Program-made: the position numbers and the translations under genes | Notes under the pieces: model-generated | Seen by the model: the letters and a program-made list of their open reading frames with translations, nothing else | Told to the model about the DNA's origin: nothing | Databases searched by the model: none | Shown: in pieces, positions 1 to 6,289 of the stretch | Layout: each line of letters opens with the position of its first letter | Numbering within the stretch: the first letter of the stretch is position 1 | NCBI GenBank assembly: GCA_020217165.1 | Contig: JAIWOE010000069.1 | Location: 1-16,911 of the forward strand | Source of the DNA: Desulfovibrio sp. | Lineage (GTDB): Bacteria > Desulfobacterota > Desulfovibrionia > Desulfovibrionales > Desulfovibrionaceae | Reading direction: 5' to 3' | Length of the DNA stretch: 16,911 nucleotides

Positions 1-1666
1 CTTCCTGCACCGGCCAGGGCTGGCCGACTGGCGGCTGGACAACGGTTCCTCCCTGTTTGCCGCGGCGCCCCCCCTGCTGTTTTACCGGGACTGGACGCCC
101 CCCGAAGACGCTCCCTCCCGGGAGCTGCTGGCCCGTTCGGCCACGGTGGTGGCGGGCTGCGGACTGGGGTATGGCATCAATCATTTGCTGCAACGCCTGC
201 CGCCGGCCCATCGCCTCCTGGTGGTGGAGCCCCGGCCGGCCATGCTCCTGGCTGCCCTGGCCTCCACGGACTACTCACCCTTCCTGCAGCGCGGCAAGCT
301 CCTCTTCCTGCCGCCGGTGCGGGATGTGGTGGAGCGGGCCCTGCAGCACCTGGACGTGCAATTCCTGTTTGGCCGCATCGACCTCAAGGGCGATACTCCC
401 TGCAGGCAGCTTGGCCCGGAATACGCCCAGCTGCTGATCATGCTGCGCGAATTGCTGGAAGGCATTGCCGTGGAGCTGACCACCATGCGCCGTCGCCAGG
501 ACGTGATGGTGGGCAATGAACTCGGCAACTTCCAGGCTGCCATGGCGCATGGCTCCATCCGGGGGCTGGCCGGCTCGGCCCGGGGCGTACATGCCGCCAT
601 CCTGGGCGCCGGACCATCCCTGGAGCAGGCTGCCTCCATGCTGGCCGGGCAGGCTGCCGACGGGCAGGACATCCTCCTGGTCACCGCCCTGCAAACCCTG
701 CCGGCCCTGCAGCGGTTGGGCATCACCCCGCATCTGTGCCTGGCCATTGACTATTCCGAGGGCATGCGCGCCGTGTACGAGCGTCTGGATGCGGAGTACG
801 CCCGCTCCATCCCGCTGTTGTATTCCACCAAATTGCTGCCGGACGTGGTGGCCGCATACCCTGGCCCCAAACTGCCGGTCTGGACCCGCGGTGGCCTTGG
901 CACCTACATTTTTTCCGACAGGGAATATGTCCTGCACGCCGGTGGTAACGTCAGCGTGGCCTTGTTCCGGCTGCTGGCCTGGCTGGGCGTCAAGGCGGTG
1001 ACGCTGGCCGGGCAGGATTTTGCCTGGAAGGCAGACCAGTCCCACGCCGCGGGGCACCACGCCAACTGCGCAACGGCCCCCAACCAGGTGGCCCTGCAGA
1101 ATGCCGCCGGGGAGACCATCTGGTCCACCCTCTCATACACCACGGCCCTGCGGGACCTGGCGGCGGATATCGCCTCCAGTGATATTCCCGTTACCAATCT
1201 GTATGGCGGCGGCGCCATCATCCCGGGCACGCGCCAGGTGGACGCAACACAGGCACACACCCTGCTGCCCTCGGACCCCGGCAGTGTGGGGCGCTTCCTG
1301 GCTGCCCTGGAACAGGCCCGCCAGCCCCAGCCGCGACCCGTGTATCAGGCGCGGTCGGACCGCTGGGCATCCTCCCTGCGCGCCGTGCTCAAACATCTGG
1401 AAAAGTGTTTCAAAAAGGTGGAGAAGGAACAGCAGGCCATCGGGGAGGCCGTGGGCAACCTGTATGCCTTCCTGCGGCAGGACCCCCTGTACTTGCCATA
1501 TTTATACAATGAAATCATGGACGTGAACGGCATGCTGCACCTGGGTCGGCCCTTCCTCCCCCGGGACCTGCCAGCCCTGCGGCAGATTTGCAGCCGAGTC
1601 AACACCAAGGTACGGGAGGTGGATCGCACCATCTGCGGCTGCGGCAGGGCACGGCACGCGGCCTGA
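1..1666 (+). CDS. Maf/DUF115 motility-associated factor, likely flagellin glycosyltransferase (5' partial)
   Basis: The reading frame is open from the first full codon at position 2, so the true start lies upstream; 554 residues are visible. A nucleotide-binding-like motif VVAGCGLGYG (from about 143) is followed by VVEPRP, as in the first half of Maf proteins. The DUF115/MptE-like core follows, with AILGAGPSLE (about 595) and HAGGNVSVALFRLLAWLG plus AGQDFAW (about 940-1028). Maf proteins attach nonulosonic acids (pseudaminic or legionaminic type) to flagellin in the cytoplasm before export; that role is known for the family and inferred here. The C-terminus (IEKEQQ-like coiled region, then a Cys-containing tail ICGCGRARHAA) is less conserved. 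No flagellar gene is visible beside it, so the substrate is open. The family call is firm; the substrate is not. Confidence 0.85.
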   Translation, partial: FLHRPGLADWRLDNGSSLFAAAPPLLFYRDWTPPEDAPSRELLARSATVVAGCGLGYGINHLLQRLPPAHRLLVVEPRPAMLLAALASTDYSPFLQRGKLLFLPPVRDVVERALQHLDVQFLFGRIDLKGDTPCRQLGPEYAQLLIMLRELLEGIAVELTTMRRRQDVMVGNELGNFQAAMAHGSIRGLAGSARGVHAAILGAGPSLEQAASMLAGQAADGQDILLVTALQTLPALQRLGITPHLCLAIDYSEGMRAVYERLDAEYARSIPLLYSTKLLPDVVAAYPGPKLPVWTRGGLGTYIFSDREYVLHAGGNVSVALFRLLAWLGVKAVTLAGQDFAWKADQSHAAGHHANCATAPNQVALQNAAGETIWSTLSYTTALRDLAADIASSDIPVTNLYGGGAIIPGTRQVDATQAHTLLPSDPGSVGRFLAALEQARQPQPRPVYQARSDRWASSLRAVLKHLEKCFKKVEKEQQAIGEAVGNLYAFLRQDPLYLPYLYNEIMDVNGMLHLGRPFLPRDLPALRQICSRVNTKVREVDRTICGCGRARHAA

Positions 1667-1733
1667 CGTGCTGGCTGCATCCGCGGGGCCTGTGTTCTTA
1701 TGGATGACAGGCGAGGCGACCTTGGGCTACATG

Positions 1734-1767
1734 AGGAGAACTCCCGTTTGACAAGGAGAACTCCCGT
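1734..1767 (+). repeat. Tandem 14-bp repeat carrying the kinase ribosome binding site
   Basis: The 14 bases AGGAGAACTCCCGT occur at 1734-1747 and again at 1754-1767, exactly 20 bases apart. The second copy supplies the Shine-Dalgarno sequence and runs into the GTG start at 1766. The first copy is followed by an in-frame TTG (1748). It looks like a small tandem duplication of the translation-initiation region. Confidence 0.8.
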
Positions 1768-3634
1768 GACTGACCAATGCGCCTGCTCCGCCGCGTGCGA
1801 AGACCGGTTGACCGTGCTGGTGCTGGCCCAGGAGCCGCACCGCCGCGCCCGGCTGCAGGAGTTGCTGTCCTCCCAGTCCGTCACCCAGGCTGATGACCTG
1901 GGGGACGCCGTGCGCCTGCTTTCCCGCAGCGGCTTTGACCTGGTGGTGTTTTTTTCCTGCGATCCAACCTCGCATCAGCCCATCAGCATGCTGCTGCAAG
2001 CGGGACCTCTGACGCCGGTGGTGGCCGTGGTGCCATGGGAGGAAGCCAGCCTGGACCTGCTGGCCCAGGGCGCACTGGAAGTGCTGGTGTGGGACTCCCT
2101 GGACGAAGCGGCCATGCGCACGGCCCTGCGTCGGGCCATGGCGCGCCAAAAGGCAGTCCTGCCCCTGACCCTGCAGGAAGAAATTGTCAGCCGCATTGTG
2201 GAACAGGCTCCCGTGGGCATGGCCCTGGTGGGCCTGAACCGTCGCCTGCAGCTGGTCAACGAGGAATTCGCCCGCATTGCCGGGGTGGAGCGCTCCCTCC
2301 TGACCCGTTTGTGGATTTCGGACCTCTTTGCAGAGGAAGACGCCACTATGCTGACCCTGGAAATGGGCCGCCTGCTGGCCAACGATGCGGAATCCACCGT
2401 GGCGGAACACCGGTGCCTGCGCCAGGATGGCGGCGTTGTCTGGGTGCACCGCGTCATGCGGCTCATGCGGGATGGACAGGGCCGCCCCCTGGCATTTCTG
2501 CTGGTCATGGAGGATGTAGAGCACGCCAAACGCGCCGAGGGTCACCTCAAGCAGACCCTGCGTGAGCTGGAAATCATTTACGAAAACAGTCTGGTAGGTA
2601 TTCTGGAGCTGCAGGGAGACCGGCGCATCGTGCGGTGCAACCGGCGCGCGGCGGACGTGCTGGGCTACATTCCGGAAGAACTGCTGGGGCAGAGTGCCCG
2701 CTGTCTGCACCTTTCGGATGAGGCATACGCGGAGGCCAGCCACGCCCTGTTTGCCCAGCTGGCCAGCCGGGACTTGTTGCAGGCGGAGTGGCAGCTGCGC
2801 AAGAAGGATGGCGATCCCGTGTGGGTGCAGCTGTGGGGTAAGGCCTTGTCCCCTCCGCACCTGGAGCGAGGGGTCATCTGGCTGCTGGATGACATCACCG
2901 ACCGCAAGCGCTCCGAGGAATTGCGGCGGGACATGGAGCGCATTACCCAGCATGATCTGAAAACACCCCTCAATGCCATCCTGCCCATTCCCGAGCTCAT
3001 CCGCATGAGCGGGCCCCTCAATGCCGAGCAGCTTGAGTTGCTGCAGGAGGTGGAGCACTCCGCCTTGCAGATGCAGACCATGATCACGCGGTCCCTGGAT
3101 CTGGTGCGCATCGAGCAGGGACGCTTCACCTTTTCCCCTGTGCCTGTGGACCTTTGCGCCGTGTTGCGCAAGGTGCTCAAGGACTTGCAACCCCTGGCCC
3201 GCAGCCTGGATGTGATGGTCCTGGCGGGCTTCAACGGCAGCTCCCTGGAACGCCAGGTTGCGGGGGAGAAGGCCCAGCTCACCCGGCCAGCCCTGGCGGC
3301 CTCGGACCCGCTGTTGTGCTATTCCATCATGGCCAACCTGCTGCGCAACGCCCTGGAGGCATGCAGACCGTACGAAGAGGTGCGCATGCATGTGGTGTGC
3401 GAGGACGTCTGTGTCATCAGCGTGCACAATCCCGGCGTGGTTCCCGGGGATGTCTTGCCAAAATTTTTCGAGAAATATGTGAGTTACGGGAAGCCGCGGG
3501 GGCTGGGCCTGGGGGCGTACGCCGTCAAGCTCATGACCGAAGTGCAGGGCGGTACCGTCTCCCTGGAAAGCTGCGAACAGCGCGGCACCACGGTGCGTGT
3601 CGAACTGCCGCCGTGGGTATCCCCACAGGAGTGA
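1766..3634 (+). CDS. PAS-domain sensor histidine kinase with degenerate receiver-like N-terminus
   Basis: Soluble histidine kinase of 622 residues from the GTG at 1766, which has AAGGAG seven bases upstream. An in-frame ATG at 1700 would add 22 residues but has no ribosome binding site. Order: receiver-like fold (about 15-128), two PAS domains (about 138-255 and 264-380), a dimerisation/phosphoacceptor helix with HDLKTPLNAI (His396), and an HATPase domain with N box (NLLRNALEA) and G box (GLGLGAYAVKLM). In the receiver-like part, the position expected for the phosphoacceptor Asp after the third strand is Phe (DLVVFF) and the KP-type lysine region reads VWDSLD, so it probably does not accept phosphate. 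No membrane segment is visible, so it should sense a cytoplasmic signal through its PAS domains. No cognate response regulator is adjacent. The rhomboid gene follows after nine bases and may be cotranscribed. Confidence 0.9.
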   Translation: MTDQCACSAACEDRLTVLVLAQEPHRRARLQELLSSQSVTQADDLGDAVRLLSRSGFDLVVFFSCDPTSHQPISMLLQAGPLTPVVAVVPWEEASLDLLAQGALEVLVWDSLDEAAMRTALRRAMARQKAVLPLTLQEEIVSRIVEQAPVGMALVGLNRRLQLVNEEFARIAGVERSLLTRLWISDLFAEEDATMLTLEMGRLLANDAESTVAEHRCLRQDGGVVWVHRVMRLMRDGQGRPLAFLLVMEDVEHAKRAEGHLKQTLRELEIIYENSLVGILELQGDRRIVRCNRRAADVLGYIPEELLGQSARCLHLSDEAYAEASHALFAQLASRDLLQAEWQLRKKDGDPVWVQLWGKALSPPHLERGVIWLLDDITDRKRSEELRRDMERITQHDLKTPLNAILPIPELIRMSGPLNAEQLELLQEVEHSALQMQTMITRSLDLVRIEQGRFTFSPVPVDLCAVLRKVLKDLQPLARSLDVMVLAGFNGSSLERQVAGEKAQLTRPALAASDPLLCYSIMANLLRNALEACRPYEEVRMHVVCEDVCVISVHNPGVVPGDVLPKFFEKYVSYGKPRGLGLGAYAVKLMTEVQGGTVSLESCEQRGTTVRVELPPWVSPQE

Positions 3635-3643
3635 TTCCACCTT

Positions 3644-4213
3644 ATGAAAGTAACCTGGAATGCGCCGGGCACGCTGGGGCTGTGCGGCGTGTCACTGCTG
3701 GTGTTCGGGCTGCAGACGGTGCTGCCTGGTGTGGGCGGGGTGTTCGCCTCCCCCGTGCGGGTGGACCCGGCAGAGCCGCTTTTTTTTGTCCAATGCGTGG
3801 CACACGTGCTGGGGCACGTGAATTTTTCGCATCTTTCCAATAATTTGCTCCTGCTTCTCCTTCTTGGGCCCATGGTGGAAGCGCGCCACGGCACTGGCTG
3901 GTTCCTGAGCATCGCGGCCCTCACGGCCGTGGTGACGGCCCTGGCCGCTCTAGGGTTGGGGCATCGGGTGCAGGGGCTCAGCGGGGTGGTCTTCACCTGC
4001 ATTGGCCTGGCGTCCGTAGCCGGTGCGCGGCGGGGGGAACTGCCGGTGACCATGCTGCTGGTGCTGGGGGTGTATCTGGGCGCAGAGGTGATGGATCTGC
4101 TGCGCCATGACGCCGTCTCCCAACTCTCCCACCTCATCGGCGGGGTGGTGGGGGCTGGCGTGGGTCTGGCTTTGGCCCGGCCCGCTCCCGGCGAAAGGAG
4201 TTCTGAGCCATAG
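3644..4213 (+). CDS. Rhomboid family intramembrane serine protease
   Basis: A 189-residue, strongly hydrophobic protein with about six membrane segments. All rhomboid landmarks are present: the HxxxN oxyanion motif at His63-Asn67 (within GHVNFSHLSNN), the catalytic serine in GLSG (Ser113), and the catalytic histidine in SHLIGG (His163). Rhomboids cut transmembrane substrates inside the inner membrane; the substrate cannot be told from sequence. ATG 3644 is the first start after the kinase stop and has AGGAG 11 bases upstream, inside the end of the kinase gene, so cotranscription with the kinase is likely. A rhombosortase identity was considered, but the typical W-R-L-x-T context before the first histidine is absent and no GlyGly-CTERM protein is visible here. 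Confidence 0.88.
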   Translation: MKVTWNAPGTLGLCGVSLLVFGLQTVLPGVGGVFASPVRVDPAEPLFFVQCVAHVLGHVNFSHLSNNLLLLLLLGPMVEARHGTGWFLSIAALTAVVTALAALGLGHRVQGLSGVVFTCIGLASVAGARRGELPVTMLLVLGVYLGAEVMDLLRHDAVSQLSHLIGGVVGAGVGLALARPAPGERSSEP

Positions 4214-4228
4214 ACAGCTGCTCACGCG

Positions 4229-4267
4229 CCAGGAAGCCCGGCGCCATGGCGGCCTCGGGCTTCCTGG
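4229..4267. terminator. Stem-loop between convergent rhomboid and hsp20 genes
   Basis: Two perfectly complementary 12-base arms, CCAGGAAGCCCG (4229-4240) and CGGGCTTCCTGG (4256-4267), flank a 15-base loop. The hairpin fills most of the 68-base gap between two genes that face each other, so a bidirectional terminator role is likely. There is no T-run on either side, so it would be a non-canonical terminator or a transcript-end stabilising hairpin. Confidence 0.55.
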
Positions 4268-4281
4268 ATCGCTGGGTGCGG

Positions 4282-4767
4282 TCAGCTGGTGATTTCGATC
4301 TTGCGGGCCTTGGCTTCTTCGGCCTTGGGCAGGGTGAGGGTGAGCACGCCATTGACGAAATTCGCGGAAACCTTGTCTTCCGCCACGGGGGAGGGCAGGG
4401 ACACACTGCGGGAGAAGCTGCCGTAGCTCCGCTCCACGCGATGGAAAGCGCCCTCCTTGGTTTCCTCTTCGAATTTCTTTTCCCCCTTGATGGTCAAAAT
4501 GCCCTTGTCGATGGTCACCTCAATATCGCTGGCGGCCACGCCGGGCAGTTCGGCCGTCACTTCCAGGGCCTCTGGTGTTTCCCGCAGGTTCATGGCTGGA
4601 ATCACGCCTTCTACGTTGCGTACGAAGGGCAGGCCTTCCAGGGGAGCCTTCCAGAAATCCTCAAGCAGGCTGGCCAGGTCGGCCATGCTCGTCATGCCGG
4701 CAGGCCGGCGGGGATCCAGCAAAGAGACCCTGCGACGCTGCACATCGGGAACAAAGGAGCGGAACAT
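4282..4767 (-). CDS. Small heat-shock protein, Hsp20/alpha-crystallin family
   Basis: An ATP-independent holdase chaperone of 161 residues. The alpha-crystallin domain covers about residues 52-155: the strand set begins at IPAMNLRETPEALEV, continues through ELPGV and ILTIKGEKK, and ends with the family signature NGVLTLTLPK (139-148). The C-terminal RKIEITS contains the I-x-I motif used for oligomer assembly. The start at 4767 is chosen because AAGGAGGT sits six bases upstream; an in-frame ATG at 4812 would add 15 residues with no ribosome binding site. It is probably a single-gene transcript, with its own promoter (4815-4842) behind the peroxiredoxin gene. Length and motifs are typical and I see nothing abnormal. 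Confidence 0.95.
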   Translation of the reverse strand: MFRSFVPDVQRRRVSLLDPRRPAGMTSMADLASLLEDFWKAPLEGLPFVRNVEGVIPAMNLRETPEALEVTAELPGVAASDIEVTIDKGILTIKGEKKFEEETKEGAFHRVERSYGSFSRSVSLPSPVAEDKVSANFVNGVLTLTLPKAEEAKARKIEITS

Positions 4768-4814
4768 AGTGGGACCTCCTTGTGTGGTTGTCTGGTTGTG
4801 CTGTTTGCACAATC

Positions 4815-4842
4815 AACATAAGCAGGGAGTGTCCTGTGTCAA
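4815..4842 (-). promoter_or_regulatory. Putative sigma70-type promoter of hsp20
   Basis: On the minus strand a perfect -35 box TTGACA (4842-4837) is followed, after 16 bases, by TATGTT (4820-4815), a 4/6 match to the -10 consensus. This places the transcript start near 4808, about 40 bases ahead of the hsp20 ATG. I do not see a sigma32 pattern (CTTGAA with a downstream CCCCAT) nor a CIRCE inverted repeat. Confidence 0.45.
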
Positions 4843-4845
4843 GAT

Positions 4846-4879
4846 GCTGACGTCTCTTGGGAGCAGATGTGCCGTCAGC
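4846..4879 (-). terminator. Weak hairpin after the peroxiredoxin gene
   Basis: Seven-base arms GCTGACG (4846-4852) and CGTCAGC (4873-4879) are perfectly complementary around a 20-base loop. The element lies directly after the peroxiredoxin stop and just before the hsp20 -35 box on the same strand. No clear U-run follows, so termination may be inefficient or Rho-dependent. Confidence 0.35.
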
Positions 4880-4881
4880 CC

Positions 4882-5367
4882 TCACTCGACGAGCTTCTGC
4901 AATGTTTCCAGAACGTTTTGTGCATGTCCCGCGGCCTTGCCCACCTTGGGCCAGCGTTGGGCAATGCGCCCTTGGGGGTCAATGAGGGTGGTGGAGCGCA
5001 CCACGCCCATGCTTTTTTTGCCATACATGGCCTTTTCCTGCCAGGCGCCATAGGCGGAGATGCATTGCAGGGACTCATCCGCCAGCAGCCGCACGCCCAG
5101 GGCATGCTTGGCTGCAAACTTGGCGTGGGAAGCGACGGAATCCTTGCTCACCCCCAGCACCTGGCAGCCCAGGGCCTGGAATTGCGGCAGCAGTGCCGTG
5201 AACTCCAGGGCCTCCGCGGTGCAGCCGGACGTGTTGTCCTTGGGGTAGATATACACCACCACCCACTGACCCCGCAGGGCCGTCAGGGAAACGCGCACGC
5301 CTCCGGCGTCGGGCAGGTCGAATTCCGGGGCCATGTCGCCCACGGCCAGGGAGGTTGCGGTGGTCAT
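4882..5367 (-). CDS. bcp: Peroxiredoxin, Bcp/PrxQ type thiol peroxidase
   Basis: A cytoplasmic thioredoxin-fold peroxidase of 161 residues that reduces hydroperoxides. The peroxiredoxin signature PxxxTxxC is present as PKDNTSGC with the peroxidatic cysteine at Cys49, and the active-site arginine is in GVVRSTTLID. The resolving cysteine found five residues later in E. coli Bcp is Leu here (CTAEAL), and the alternative position in helix 3 is Ala. Only Cys68 and Cys102 remain, so the enzyme may work by a 1-Cys mechanism or with an unusual partner. The start at 5367 has GGAG six bases upstream; an upstream in-frame ATG (5409) overlaps the previous stop but lacks such a site. It lies 41 bases behind the zinc-ribbon gene, probably in one transcript. 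Confidence 0.93.
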   Translation of the reverse strand: MTTATSLAVGDMAPEFDLPDAGGVRVSLTALRGQWVVVYIYPKDNTSGCTAEALEFTALLPQFQALGCQVLGVSKDSVASHAKFAAKHALGVRLLADESLQCISAYGAWQEKAMYGKKSMGVVRSTTLIDPQGRIAQRWPKVGKAAGHAQNVLETLQKLVE

Positions 5368-5408
5368 GGCGGACTCCGTTGGAGGGGTGAAGGGTGGGTG
5401 AGACGTCA

Positions 5409-6149
5409 TTACGCACCGTCATTGGCGTCGTCAGGTCGGGAAGACTGGAACAGCACATGGGCATCCAGGGGATTGCGGGGCGAATTGGGCGGGAACTCCG
5501 CCACCACATCAGCCGCCTGTCCGCCGGGGGGCAGGGCCTGGCCATGCAGGCCCACCAAGCGGCAGCCGCTGAACACCATGGACAAGGGATTGTGCGAACC
5601 CATCAGCCCACGACACACACCCTGGACGCACACGGCATCGCCCCGGGGCAGGGCGGTGGGGGGAAGCAGGAGATCGGAAAATTCCAAAAAGGCTTCCGCT
5701 CGCTTGGACGATCCTTCGATGACGGCGAAGGTAAAATCCCCGGGGGTGGTCATCTCCCGCACCACGCCGTGGATAAGCAGGGTGCTCCCCATGGAAGAGG
5801 GCACCATGCCGGCCTGGCTCTCGGCACACAGGCGGGCATGGAGGGAATCCACTTCGGCCAGGGCGTCAAATTGCAGGGGCCCCGTGTTGTCAAACAACGT
5901 GAAGCTCAGCCCCCGCAGGCCCATCACCTTGACGCAGCGCGGCGCCGGCGGCTGGTGGGCGGCATAGGCCGTGAGCATGGCCTCCCTGGCGGACTTGGCC
6001 AGGGGATGCGGCTGATAGACATGGCTGCAATGCCGGCAGGTGGTCGGTGCGCCGGCGTCGTGGGGCCTGAGCAGCGTTTCCCGGCCGCACGCCGGGCAGG
6101 CGTATACCAGAATGAATTCTATGCGTGCGGGGGGGATGAAATCAGCCAT
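5409..6149 (-). CDS. Zinc-ribbon protein with possible OB-fold (tRNA_anti-like) C-terminal half
   Basis: I do not recognise a named family. The 246-residue product begins with a zinc-ribbon pattern, CPAC (Cys18, Cys21) and CRHC (Cys38, Cys41), 16 residues apart. The C-terminal half (about 140-220) has strand-like stretches STLLIHGVVREM and VCVQGVCRGLM followed by VFSGCRLVG. This resembles the V-x-V-x-G-x-C ... C-x-L pattern of tRNA_anti-like OB folds; that comparison is tentative. No signal peptide or membrane helix is present. The start at 6149 is preceded by AGGAAG; an in-frame ATG further upstream (6242) would add 31 residues that look non-coding. The gene ends 41 bases before the peroxiredoxin gene, so the two are probably cotranscribed. 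A redox or nucleic-acid role would be guesswork. Confidence 0.7.
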   Translation of the reverse strand: MADFIPPARIEFILVYACPACGRETLLRPHDAGAPTTCRHCSHVYQPHPLAKSAREAMLTAYAAHQPPAPRCVKVMGLRGLSFTLFDNTGPLQFDALAEVDSLHARLCAESQAGMVPSSMGSTLLIHGVVREMTTPGDFTFAVIEGSSKRAEAFLEFSDLLLPPTALPRGDAVCVQGVCRGLMGSHNPLSMVFSGCRLVGLHGQALPPGGQAADVVAEFPPNSPRNPLDAHVLFQSSRPDDANDGA

Positions 6150-6257
6150 GGGACTTCCTGGGTCGAGCCTGCGGTGCCAATCACGAGGAAGGCCATGGCC
6201 GGGCGGAAAATCCACCCGGTCCCATGACCTCCCCAGGTGCAAAGGATGCTACCGCAA

Positions 6258-6289
6258 GACAGGCGGCCCTGTCAGCCCACGGATGGGCT
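6258..6289 (-). terminator. Two contiguous tetraloop hairpins at the chemoreceptor gene end
   Basis: Two perfect six-base stems abut with no spacer: GACAGG/CCTGTC (6258-6263 with 6268-6273, loop CGGC) and AGCCCA/TGGGCT (6274-6279 with 6284-6289, loop CGGA), given on the plus strand. The second overlaps the chemoreceptor stop codon. No U-run follows, but the position at the gene end suggests a transcript terminator or stabiliser. Confidence 0.5.

Noticed and set aside
1727..3640. Long open frame on the - strand opposite the histidine kinase gene
   Set aside because: It mirrors a real kinase gene in GC-rich DNA, its translation is His/Gln-rich with no recognisable domain, and no ribosome binding site supports it.
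3644..4213. Rhombosortase identity for the rhomboid protease
   Set aside because: The sequence context around the first histidine does not fit and no GlyGly-CTERM target is visible; a general rhomboid call is safer.
6160..6180. Possible sigma54 promoter (TGGCAC on the - strand) before the zinc-ribbon gene
   Set aside because: The second half (TTGC at the right spacing) is missing; the bases there read CTCG.
4867..6227. Two overlapping + strand frames across the peroxiredoxin and zinc-ribbon genes
   Set aside because: Both lie opposite genes with recognisable catalytic or zinc motifs and show no domain themselves.
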